8,498 bases of DNA, taken from the NCBI GenBank assembly GCA_964400875.1, contig CAYNWK010000187.1:1-8498 (forward strand), in the 5' to 3' direction. Positions 1-5,691 of the stretch are shown here, one piece after another. The notes beneath the pieces were generated by a model that was not told where the DNA came from, searched no databases, and was given only the letters and a program-made list of their open reading frames with translations. A program made the translations under genes and the position numbers. Source of the DNA: CAYNWK01 sp964400875 (GTDB lineage: Bacteria > Chloroflexota > Anaerolineae > Anaerolineales > UBA4823). Numbering within the stretch: position 1 is the first letter of the stretch; each line of letters starts with the position of its first letter.

Positions 1-2872
1 CACCGCTGTCCGTGATCTTTGCCGTGATGGTGTGGACGCCCACGGAGAGGTTCGAAAGGGACAAGCTTCCTCCACTGCCCAGCGAGCCGTCGAGGTCAGA
101 CATCCAGGTTAGCGATGCCGTCAGGTTGCCGTCCTCCACGTCGCTGGCTGTCCCCTTAAAGCTGATGATGTCCCCCTGGTTGAAGGTCGAGTTACCCGCC
201 GGCGCGTTGATGATCACGGTTGGGGGTTGATCTCCGCCCAACTCGTACTCGACGTGCAGCAGGGGGGCTGCGGCCGAGACCCCATCGAACGCCTCCGCAG
301 TGCGCTTGCCTGTGCCGGTGATGATGATCACCATCGAATTACCGCTCGCCCAGCCTGGCCTGTTGACGATCTGCTGTACCACCGGGGCGATATTGGGCGT
401 TTGCTGTTCGAAGCCGGCCTCACCTACCGACGTCCAGGGCGGCGGATTCCAGGGCACGGCTGCCGAAGTTCGGGGTCTTGAGGAAACATTTCCACCGGTG
501 GGCACAAATGTCGCCGCGTTATCCACGTATTCGCCCTGAATGAGGAGCGCGGTCGCCTCCGAGTCGGCTTCATCAGCCTGGAACTGAACGTAAGCGTTGG
601 TGATATTTGCTCCAGTCGGGATATTAAGTCCGTTAAAACGCATCCCCACCGTCTGGTCGCCGCCGTCGTACACCAGGTCCAGATCCGAACTCACCATACG
701 CATGCCGCCCGTGACCTTCTCTTCGGCGTCGTCGCTGCTGGCGGCCACCCGGACGTCCAGGATGGTCACATTCGGATCGGGCTGCACAGTGATAGCGACC
801 TCATCGCTGGGAGTCCACTCCCCGTCGTCCGCCGTCAAGCGCAAAATGTAGTCCCCCGCGTTGGTGAAACTGGCTGTTGTGTTGAGCGCGTTCGGATTCC
901 CAAAAGAGACCGGCCCCGGCCCGCTGACCTGGCTCCAGGTCACACTGACCGTTCCCGGCGGATTGGGGCTGCCATCGTCCGAGACGATTCCGTTCAAATT
1001 AGCGTCGTTCGGTAGGGTGATGGTCTGGTCCTGCCCGGCATCAACGTTCGGCGGCAGGTTGCCAGGGGTAGGATTCGTGGGCGCGGAAATCTCGTAGAGC
1101 ACACCGTCAATCAGGTTGGGATTGGAATTGTTGTCCACGCCTCGATCGACGATGTAAAAGCGCAGCGCGCCGGACCCATTACTTGCGGGCGCATATGCCA
1201 GCCCGGCCGCGGTGCGGATGCTGGCAGGGGAAATATCGATCGTCTGCAGCAGGTTGCCGCTGGTATCCGTCTCAACGATCACGGGTGTGTTATCGTTGCT
1301 GCTCATGACGAACAGCGTTCCGGTGACCGGGTTAAATTCAACGCTTTCCGGATCTTCAACCCCGTACACCTCAACATCGAACTGGTCGACCAGATTCCCC
1401 GCCAGGGTGAATTGGTAAACCTCCCGGTTGACCCCATCGGCCACAAATAACCGGCTATTCCAGCTGTCGAAGGCGACCCCCTCCGGATCGCCGCTGCCAA
1501 CACCCGCGGTATCAAAACTGCTCCAGCTGTCATCCGAGGTGCCAATCTGTCCATCGCCCCCCGGGTCTACCTCGAAAATATCCCGGGCGCTGTCATCCGA
1601 GAAAAAGAAATGCCCGTTGGCTGGATTCCAGGCCACCCCCGTAGGCTCATTGGACATCGGCAACATGGTCGGAGGCAGTGTAGAGATGTTGGCAGTATCG
1701 AGCACGCTGCCGCTTAGAGTCAGCTCCCACACGTTGGCGCCCTGAAAATGGGTGATGCCATCGACCGTCTCTTCAACCTCCCCGTCGTCCACCATGAGCG
1801 AATTGCTGCTGGCGACGTAAGCGGCCCCCGATGGGTCCGGGCTGGGTGGGGAGACGGCCGCTAAATCGGTGGTGCGGATCAAGGATGACGTATACGAGCT
1901 CGCCTGGGGCGCCACCAGCTCGCTGAAGGACAGCTCCAAGATCTGGCCGCTGGTTTGCTGGGCTGCCTCGCCTCCGAGCGGCAGAAGCTCAGTGCTGCCC
2001 ACTTGCAACGCGCGCGGCCCTCGCGTTCGCTCAGGGAGGATGCCGCTGTCGGCCAGATACAGGCTCATCTCTCCGGGATCGTCCGTTTGGTCGCCGCTGG
2101 GGGCAAAGACCAAGCCTTGCGGATCGACGAGCCCGAAGTTAGACAAATCGCGCGCGGCCAGTCGCTGGCCGCCTCGGCTCAGCTCGACCAGGATCTGGTC
2201 CGCCCGGTCGAAGACGTGCAAATGCCCACTGCTGGCATCGAAGGCCAGTCCGGCCGGATCAACCAGGCCAGCTGAACTCAGATCCACCCTGAAAATCTCG
2301 GCCTCTTCAAAGCTGCCATCAGCCCCCGGCGTTATGCGCACGATGCCAGGACCTGTTCGATCCAAAATGTACACCACGCCGCTGGCCGGATCTACGGCCA
2401 TGCCCCGTGCGTTTTGCAAACCCAAGCGCTGCGCATCATGGCGGGTCAAGGTAGCCGGCTGAAGACCTCCGTCCGGGCGCACCGCGAGTTCAACCAGCTG
2501 ATCAGTCGCGGCCTGGTAGAACAGCAGGCGCTGGCGGCGGCCGTCGATGGCCAGGTTGATCGGATCCGAAATCGCCGCAGCGATGCGGGTCGACCCCGAG
2601 CGCTCGCTCAAAGGCGTCACCCTGACGATGTCCGTTTCAGCCGACGGGGGCTGCCCCGGTCTATGCGCCTCCACGACATGGAAAGCTTGCGAGCCGGGCG
2701 CGAATGCCAGGCCGGCCGGGTTAGACAGGTTCAATTCATCCAGCTCGAGGACTCGCACCAGCCGGACGAAAGCCGTGCCGCTTTGAGCAAAACCTGGTTG
2801 AATCCCCATGAACAGCAGCAGGCCGAGGAGCCCTATAAGCTGAAGAGAAAGAGTGAATTGTTTTTTTTCCAC
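1..2872 (-). CDS. Large secreted multidomain protein (propeller repeats, PKD-like, DNRLRE-like, Ig-like); 3' end outside window
   Basis: The frame is open without a stop for 957 codons from a GTG at 2872 down to base 2, and continues beyond the window. The first residues (MEKKQFTLSLQLIGL, then a leucine-rich core ending GFAQS) form a clear signal peptide, which fixes the GTG start even though no good Shine-Dalgarno is visible; the next in-frame ATG would remove it. Residues about 50-590 carry roughly ten repeats of the form (D/N/E)P-x-(G/S)-(V/L)-x-(F/Y/W) followed by a strand ending in LxVxD. They are spaced about 46-60 residues and resemble NHL, SMP-30 or SdiA-regulated-type beta-propeller blades. 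Residues about 608-697 look like a PKD/Ig-like domain (NVDAGQDQT, WSQVSGPG, ADDGEWTPSDEVAITV). Residues about 699-877 resemble a DNRLRE/CBM-like domain ending in LLHVEYE. From 878 another Ig-like domain begins (PPTVIINAPAG, GTASDVEDGNL). No catalytic motif is seen. An extracellular binding or matrix role is inferred; domain names are by eye. Confidence 0.9.
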   Translation of the reverse strand, partial: MEKKQFTLSLQLIGLLGLLLFMGIQPGFAQSGTAFVRLVRVLELDELNLSNPAGLAFAPGSQAFHVVEAHRPGQPPSAETDIVRVTPLSERSGSTRIAAAISDPINLAIDGRRQRLLFYQAATDQLVELAVRPDGGLQPATLTRHDAQRLGLQNARGMAVDPASGVVYILDRTGPGIVRITPGADGSFEEAEIFRVDLSSAGLVDPAGLAFDASSGHLHVFDRADQILVELSRGGQRLAARDLSNFGLVDPQGLVFAPSGDQTDDPGEMSLYLADSGILPERTRGPRALQVGSTELLPLGGEAAQQTSGQILELSFSELVAPQASSYTSSLIRTTDLAAVSPPSPDPSGAAYVASSNSLMVDDGEVEETVDGITHFQGANVWELTLSGSVLDTANISTLPPTMLPMSNEPTGVAWNPANGHFFFSDDSARDIFEVDPGGDGQIGTSDDSWSSFDTAGVGSGDPEGVAFDSWNSRLFVADGVNREVYQFTLAGNLVDQFDVEVYGVEDPESVEFNPVTGTLFVMSSNDNTPVIVETDTSGNLLQTIDISPASIRTAAGLAYAPASNGSGALRFYIVDRGVDNNSNPNLIDGVLYEISAPTNPTPGNLPPNVDAGQDQTITLPNDANLNGIVSDDGSPNPPGTVSVTWSQVSGPGPVSFGNPNALNTTASFTNAGDYILRLTADDGEWTPSDEVAITVQPDPNVTILDVRVAASSDDAEEKVTGGMRMVSSDLDLVYDGGDQTVGMRFNGLNIPTGANITNAYVQFQADEADSEATALLIQGEYVDNAATFVPTGGNVSSRPRTSAAVPWNPPPWTSVGEAGFEQQTPNIAPVVQQIVNRPGWASGNSMVIIITGTGKRTAEAFDGVSAAAPLLHVEYELGGDQPPTVIINAPAGNSTFNQGDIISFKGTASDVEDGNLTASLTWMSDLDGSLGSGGSLSLSNLSVGVHTITAKITDSG

Positions 2873-2917
2873 AGGAACTTAATCTTTAACCTAAGCTACC
2901 TTATGATCGCCGGTGAA

Positions 2918-2932
2918 AAGAGCCTGGCTCTT
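2918..2932. repeat. 15-bp inverted repeat in the leader of the secreted-protein gene
   Basis: AAGAGCC and GGCTCTT flank a single central base, a perfect 7+7 inverted repeat 46 bases upstream of the GTG start at 2872. It could be an operator. As RNA it would form a 6-bp hairpin with a 3-base loop, followed on the minus strand by a short run of four U. No function can be assigned from sequence alone. Confidence 0.5.
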
Positions 2933-2963
2933 ATTCCTCCCTTAAGTGCTGAAGCCTTTGATC

Positions 2964-2998
2964 AAAAAAAACCGGCGACGTTATCAGCACGCCGTCGG
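2964..2998 (-). terminator. Intrinsic terminator, minus strand, between the leader RNA and the secreted-protein gene
   Basis: Read on the minus strand, CCGACGGCGT pairs with ACGTCGCCGG around a 7-base loop. This gives ten stem positions with one A-C mismatch and one G-U pair. Eight consecutive U follow directly (plus-strand A run 2964-2971). The hairpin lies about 90 bases before the start of the secreted-protein gene and directly after the stem structure at 3000-3077. It either ends a transcript from the receiver-like gene upstream or acts as an attenuator for the gene downstream. No convincing promoter is visible between it and the GTG start, which favours attenuation. Confidence 0.75.
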
Positions 2999-2999
2999 C

Positions 3000-3077
3000 A
3001 GTTCTGTCGTTTCCTCTATCCATCCCCAGTCCGCCAACCCTCTAGCAGCGGTTGGCGAACATTTTTAGGACAGAACT
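3000..3077 (-). promoter_or_regulatory. Structured leader RNA candidate (riboswitch/attenuator-like)
   Basis: On the minus strand an outer 9-bp perfect helix (AGTTCTGTC with GACAGAACT, plus positions 3000-3008 and 3069-3077) encloses an inner 8-bp perfect helix (CGCCAACC with GGTTGGCG, plus positions 3032-3039 and 3050-3057) with a 10-base loop. A purine-rich stretch joins the inner helix to the closing strand. The closing strand is separated by one base from the terminator at 2964-2998. One arm of the inner helix (minus GTTGGC, plus 3033-3038) could instead pair with GCCGAC (plus 2994-2999), which overlaps the 5' arm of the terminator. That would be a mutually exclusive antiterminator of 6 bp including one G-U pair. 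I do not recognise a known riboswitch class. The same repeats could in principle work as DNA sites or be a small RNA. Confidence 0.5.
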
Positions 3078-3290
3078 ATCCGAGATCCAATCACCGTGGT
3101 CTTGAATGTGCTCCAAACACGCTCCGCCCCAACCAACATCGGTTCGATGTCGAACACCTTTGATCTATTTGTCCGCCCACAGGCTGGTGTAAGTATTAAT
3201 GGGGGCTGGATTTGTCTGTGTAAGGGTCGATACTCAACATTGCTTCAAGGGTGCCGCTCGATACTAAAAATGCATGTTTTATCGATTGGT
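3078..3290. other. Intergenic region upstream of the leader RNA, no gene seen
   Basis: This is the 3' flank of the receiver-like gene. The octamer TCGATACT occurs twice in direct orientation, at 3227-3234 and 3258-3265, 31 bp apart (about three helical turns), with AAGGGT also repeated at 3222 and 3247. A weak, bulged AT-rich inverted repeat lies around 3258-3287, just past the stop at 3291, and has no U run. No convincing promoter or coding frame was found. A promoter for the leader RNA would have to lie here, unless transcription reads through from the receiver-like gene. Confidence 0.4.
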
Positions 3291-3623
3291 TTAGTTTCTC
3301 CGAATAAGGGAAATCAAATCAGAAGCTCGTTCCACGACAACTTCTAATTTTGTGTAGAGGTGGATCAGGTTTTGATCTTCATCGAGCACGATCACTTGCA
3401 ACTCCGGGTATGATCTGAGCAACCGGAGGATTGTCGCAGGATAGGTAAACAGCAAACTATCATTCATGATCACGGCTTCGGGCTGGAGTTCTTCAAGTGC
3501 GCTTACCAGATCGGATTTGCCAGCAACTTCTTTATCAATGATTTCCAGGTCTTCTTCGCGACTTAATAAACTCACAACCCCTCCGGACAACGTATCCTGG
3601 CTGTTGATGACTAGCACACGCAT
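3291..3623 (-). CDS. Stand-alone degenerate receiver-like (pseudo-receiver) protein
   Basis: This 110-residue protein has the length and hydrophobic strand pattern of a CheY-type receiver domain (MRVLVINSQDTLSGGVVSLLS at the start, PEAVIMNDSL mid-protein, VIVLDEDQ, VVVERASDLISLI at the end) and no DNA-binding domain. Aligned by eye with the neighbouring regulator, the acidic pair is N7-S8, the phospho-acceptor position is N54 (a D follows at 55), the Thr/Ser position is D81 and the conserved Lys is E98. Normal phosphorelay chemistry is therefore unlikely; a protein-protein or ligand-sensing role is inferred. The ATG at 3623 is preferred because AAAGGGG lies 7 bases upstream; a TTG directly before it would add one residue. 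It is co-oriented with the NarL-type regulator but separated from it by a terminator and its own promoter. It could also be a remnant of a former response regulator that lost its output domain. Confidence 0.8.
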   Translation of the reverse strand: MRVLVINSQDTLSGGVVSLLSREEDLEIIDKEVAGKSDLVSALEELQPEAVIMNDSLLFTYPATILRLLRSYPELQVIVLDEDQNLIHLYTKLEVVVERASDLISLIRRN

Positions 3624-3698
3624 CAATCGGCCCCTTTATGGGTGCACAGCTGACTGAATCAGAGGGATTCAATGCAATTAATGCCGTGATGTTATCGG

Positions 3699-3721
3699 GT
3701 TGTTAACATTAGGTTAATAAC
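3699..3721. promoter_or_regulatory. TTAAC-type repeat pair over the receiver-gene start region
   Basis: GTTGTTAAC and GTTAATAAC flank a 5-base spacer as an inverted repeat with one mismatch. On the minus strand the same bases read TTAACC, five bases, TTAACA, an 11-bp direct repeat of the kind bound by PhoP/PhoB-like (OmpR-family) regulators. The site overlaps the end of the -10 hexamer and the predicted transcription start of the receiver-like gene, a position expected for repression. Binding by any specific protein is inference. Confidence 0.4.
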
Positions 3722-3748
3722 TATATAAAAAGAATCGAGCCGAATCAA
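3720..3748 (-). promoter_or_regulatory. Sigma-70-type promoter of the receiver-like gene
   Basis: On the minus strand TTGATT (3743-3748) and TATAGT (3720-3725) are separated by exactly 17 bases, matching four and five of six positions of the housekeeping consensus. A start near 3713 would give a leader of about 90 bases before the ATG at 3623. The leader contains a 6-bp hairpin (TGAATC/GATTCA, 3655-3671). The -35 lies inside an inverted repeat (3740-3756). Confidence 0.6.
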
Positions 3749-3776
3749 TAATTCGGACTAATTCTCTCCGAATTAG
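3740..3776. promoter_or_regulatory. Operator-like cluster of CCGAATTA half-sites
   Basis: CCGAATCAATAATTCGG (3740-3756) is an inverted repeat of CCGAAT with a 5-base spacer and covers the -35 of the receiver-gene promoter. Next to it CTAATTC (3758-3764) and GAATTAG (3770-3776) form a second 7-bp inverted repeat, which includes a further CCGAATTA half-site at 3768-3775. Dense, alternating half-sites at a promoter suggest a cooperative DNA-binding regulator. A related half-site, CCGGATTA, forms the palindrome at 4973-4990. Confidence 0.5.
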
Positions 3777-3892
3777 ATGGGGTTTATCTTTTGCAGATCG
3801 CCTGGCAAAAAGACAGTTAAAGAATTACTACTTTGCGCTTTTTGTCGCAAAATAAGGCTGCAAACCGTATTTTGGGAGTTGCTCAGGCTACC

Positions 3893-3938
3893 AAAAAAGA
3901 GAGGCTGCCGCGGCATGGCCGGCCGCGGCAGCCTCTCT
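3893..3938 (-). terminator. Strong intrinsic terminator of the NarL-type regulator gene
   Basis: A perfect 17-bp stem (3898-3914 with 3922-3938, core GGCTGCCGCGGC) encloses a 7-base loop. On the minus strand it runs into six U (plus-strand A run 3893-3898, whose last A is also in the stem). It begins 28 bases after the stop codon of the regulator at 3966. The other side is not U-rich, so it acts mainly on minus-strand transcripts. Confidence 0.9.
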
Positions 3939-3965
3939 CCTCCCTATGTGCGGAGTTTCTAGTTT

Positions 3966-4631
3966 TTAAATCGAAGGTTTGTCAAAAGGTGGATTCACGT
4001 TATGACGTCGCGCGAATTCCCCCGCCTCGCGCCGATTTCGTAATTCTAGTTTATGCAATATATTATGGACGTGCACCTTGACCGTGTTTATGGCGATGAT
4101 TAATCGCTCGGCTATTTCTTGGTTGGTAGCGCCTTCTCCCAACAACTTTAGAATCTGCAGTTCACGTTTGGTCAAGTTGCTCATCTCAACTTTGCTTGGC
4201 TTATGCAGCCTGCCGATGCGTTGAAACTCTCTCACTACTTTGCGGGTCATTCTCCCAGACAGGCCAGCTTCGCCGCGCTTGATTCCGAGTAGATAAGCGG
4301 TTAATTTCGAAGCAGGTGTGTTTTTCAAAATATAACCCACTGCGCCCTTACGGACCGATTCAATTAACAAATCGTCGGATTCGTAGGGGGTCAGGATGAC
4401 AATTAGGGTATTTGGTTTATGCGAAAGGATGGATTTCATCGCGTCCAACCCGCTGCCGTCCGGCAAGCTGACATCCAACAGCACCAGGTCGGGATCCAAT
4501 AACCGTGTTTTCTCTATTGCGTCTTGAACGGAGTCGGCCTCACCCACCACCGTCAGAGCGTTGTTATTGCCGAGCAGGCTTACCAGGCCTTCTCGAAAAA
4601 GTATATGGTCATCAACTACCAAAATTTTCAC
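3966..4631 (-). CDS. NarL/LuxR-family two-component response regulator
   Basis: The 221-residue protein has a complete receiver domain (residues 1 to about 120) with the acidic pair D7-D8, phospho-acceptor D53 in LVLLDVSLPDGSG, T81 and K103. A LuxR-type helix-turn-helix follows at about 150-210 (LTKRELQILKLLGEGATNQ, NTVKVHVHNILHKL). Length and order match typical NarL-family regulators. It is a cytoplasmic transcription factor expected to be phosphorylated by a sensor kinase, but no kinase gene lies in the window, so its signal is unknown. The start is GTG at 4631; the receiver begins immediately (KILVVDDH), so no other start fits, although no clear Shine-Dalgarno is present. The nearest convincing promoter-like elements are about 350 bases upstream, around 4990-5046, which would imply a long leader. 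Confidence 0.95.
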   Translation of the reverse strand: MKILVVDDHILFREGLVSLLGNNNALTVVGEADSVQDAIEKTRLLDPDLVLLDVSLPDGSGLDAMKSILSHKPNTLIVILTPYESDDLLIESVRKGAVGYILKNTPASKLTAYLLGIKRGEAGLSGRMTRKVVREFQRIGRLHKPSKVEMSNLTKRELQILKLLGEGATNQEIAERLIIAINTVKVHVHNILHKLELRNRREAGEFARRHNVNPPFDKPSI

Positions 4632-4972
4632 TGTAGGACTTTAATCCCGCAACCTTAGTTTTGCAGTGGTTGATAATCAGGTCATAAGTGCGCGATCCTG
4701 AATGGCAGCCTGACCTTTTGGATGCTCAAATTATGTGGCGCTAATGCAGAAGCTTTTTCTGCTCGATCCTTTTCGTAAGTTAGGGAGACCGATAGTTAGC
4801 CCTCATGCTAACCCTGGTTTCACCAGACGGAAGTCAAACATTGCTTATTTATTGGGAAGGAGATCGGCAATAAAGTGCCCCCTGGCCGCTTTCTGGTTTG
4901 GATGAGGAAGTATGTGGTCAGCGATGAACAGAGATAAGCGTCGCGGGATTGATGGCCACTTTCCTGGCGAAT

Positions 4973-4990
4973 AATTAATCCGGATTAATT
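4973..4990. promoter_or_regulatory. 18-bp perfect palindrome, operator candidate
   Basis: AATTAATCCGGATTAATT is fully self-complementary. Its CCGGATTA halves differ at one base from the CCGAATTA half-sites upstream of the receiver-like gene (3740-3776). It sits just downstream of a possible minus-strand -10 (TATGGT, plus positions 4993-4998), so a bound protein could block transcription toward the NarL-type regulator. Confidence 0.5.
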
Positions 4991-5009
4991 TTACCATAAA
5001 ATGAGTATT

Positions 5010-5046
5010 TGTTAATAATTTGCTTAAGTGGTTAATACTTTGTTAA
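5010..5046. promoter_or_regulatory. Array of TTAAC-type direct repeats (PhoP/PhoB-box-like)
   Basis: Read on the minus strand: TTAACA (start 5046), TTAACC (5035), TTAAGC (5027) and TTAACA (5015), spaced 11, 8 and 12 bp. The TTAACA-five-bases-TTAACC unit is the same 11-bp arrangement as at 3699-3721, in reversed order. Such tandem hexamers with about 5-base gaps are known for PhoP/PhoB-type OmpR-family regulators, so one of those, encoded elsewhere, is a candidate binder. A weak -10 (TATGGT at 4993-4998, minus strand) is placed as expected for an activator-dependent promoter. Confidence 0.45.
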
Positions 5047-5159
5047 GATTCGAGTTAGAAGCTCAATTTTCATGCCCGGCCGCTCCCCGAACGGTGCGCC
5101 GAGATCAAACCTCTTGAGTGAAAAAAGGGACATCTTGCGCCAATGGCCCTCTTGATAGC

Positions 5160-5173
5160 GAAAACCGGTTTTC
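5160..5173. repeat. 14-bp perfect palindrome upstream of the copper genes
   Basis: GAAAACCGGTTTTC is fully self-complementary and lies about 85 bases before the first plus-strand start codon. It does not match the CueR, CsoR or CopY operators I know. It is a candidate operator for the plus-strand genes, but a chance palindrome of this size cannot be excluded. Confidence 0.35.
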
Positions 5174-5258
5174 CAGCAGGCGATACGAGATCCGCAGCGC
5201 CGCCGTAAGGGATATCGTCGTACACGTCAGACTAGCATTATGATAAAATGCATCCAAT

Positions 5259-5612
5259 ATGTCGTTATACTGGCGCTCTGCCTCACGACTATTGATCATT
5301 ATGCTGGCAGGTTACATGGCGTTGGCGCAGCCGGGCTTACCCCCTTGCTGGTTGCAAGCCCATGCGTGCGAAGTCCACCCGCACTTCAGCAAACACCACG
5401 CAGAAACCCCTCACTCGCACGGCTATTTGCTTGACCTGGCCAAGGCAAATGCTGCTCAGGGTTTGGTCAGCCCTTTGATTCCGGCCGGCTTGTTGATCGA
5501 ACTCCTCTCCCTGGGTCTGTTTTTGCGAAGCACCTTGGGTCCGGATATTCTTGAGCAAGCCTGGATACCTCTTCTCGAACCTCCCCCGCCCCGCGCCTCC
5601 CTTTCCTTCTAA
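5259..5612 (+). CDS. Small Cys/His-rich membrane protein of the copper gene cluster
   Basis: This 117-residue protein has a hydrophobic N-terminus (residues about 10-28), then a segment with two Cys and seven His within 25 residues (C30, H35, C37, H40, H42, H46, H47, H52, H54). A second membrane span follows at about 70-90, and the tail is proline-rich (LLEPPPPR). The Cys/His segment is an obvious candidate for binding soft or transition metal ions, most likely copper given the CopC-CopD gene downstream. With two spans it would lie outside the membrane if both termini are cytoplasmic. I do not recognise a named family; the proline-rich end recalls small DUF2946-like proteins, which is only a resemblance. 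The start is uncertain: ATG 5259 is the first after an in-frame stop but lacks a Shine-Dalgarno, and ATG 5301 would give a shorter first span. Confidence 0.7.
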   Translation: MSLYWRSASRLLIIMLAGYMALAQPGLPPCWLQAHACEVHPHFSKHHAETPHSHGYLLDLAKANAAQGLVSPLIPAGLLIELLSLGLFLRSTLGPDILEQAWIPLLEPPPPRASLSF

Positions 5613-5615
5613 TTT

Positions 5616-5665
5616 AAAGCAAATAACAACTGCCTTTGCTTTCTGTGTCCGCGCATGCGGAACAC
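5616..5665 (+). terminator. Two tandem hairpins after the small membrane-protein gene
   Basis: AAAGCAAA (5616-5623) and TTTGCTTT (5635-5642) form a perfect 8-bp stem starting three bases after the stop codon. GTGTCCGC (5645-5652) and GCGGAACAC (5657-5665) then form a GC-rich stem with one bulged base and a 4-base loop, followed by the broken U tract TTCTGTTT. This could be a leaky terminator, or an element that sets different mRNA levels for the first gene and the two downstream. It ends 15 bases before the Shine-Dalgarno of the next gene. Confidence 0.5.
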
Positions 5666-5691
5666 TTCTGTTTATCACCAGGAGGATTCAT

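Larger units (their letters stand above)
4632..5258. other. 627-bp gene-free region between the divergent regulator and copper genes
   Basis: No credible coding frame was found. The part nearest the regulator (4632-4972) contains three small perfect inverted repeats: GCAGAA/TTCTGC at 4746-4762, GTTAGC/GCTAAC at 4795-4812 and CTGGT/ACCAG at 4814-4826. They could fold in a long 5' leader of the minus-strand regulator mRNA or in a separate small RNA. The AT-rich part 4970-5050 holds the regulatory repeats listed separately. The part 5050-5258 is more GC-rich and contains a 14-bp palindrome. It ends with TATGAT at 5239-5244, a possible -10 for the plus-strand genes, though I see no matching -35. 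Confidence 0.6.

Noticed and set aside
3000..3030. GAGGAAA and ACAGAA on the minus strand, reminiscent of RNase P RNA conserved elements
   Set aside because: The surrounding structure is about 80 bases and lacks the rest of the RNase P core; chance resemblance.
1869..3163. Plus-strand open frames at 1869-2462 and 2414-3163
   Set aside because: They lie antisense to the large secreted-protein gene, whose minus-strand frame has a signal peptide and recognisable repeats; their translations are Arg/Ser/Pro-rich and unlike any protein.
3777..3962. Plus-strand frame of 61 codons
   Set aside because: It runs through the terminator hairpin of the NarL-type regulator and has no ribosome site.
5239..5244. 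TATGAT as -10 of the plus-strand copper genes
   Set aside because: No -35 is found at 16-18 bases and the start would leave only a few bases before ATG 5259; mentioned in the intergenic entry but not called as a promoter.
5105..5299. Minus-strand frame of 64 codons overlapping the start of the small membrane-protein gene
   Set aside because: It has no Shine-Dalgarno and no recognisable motif, and conflicts with the plus-strand frame that shows membrane spans and a Cys/His cluster.
5551..5691. Upstream extension of the anchored periplasmic protein to an ATG at 5551
   Set aside because: It would overlap the previous gene, run through two hairpins and bury the signal peptide; AGGAGG sits 6 bases before the ATG at 5692.
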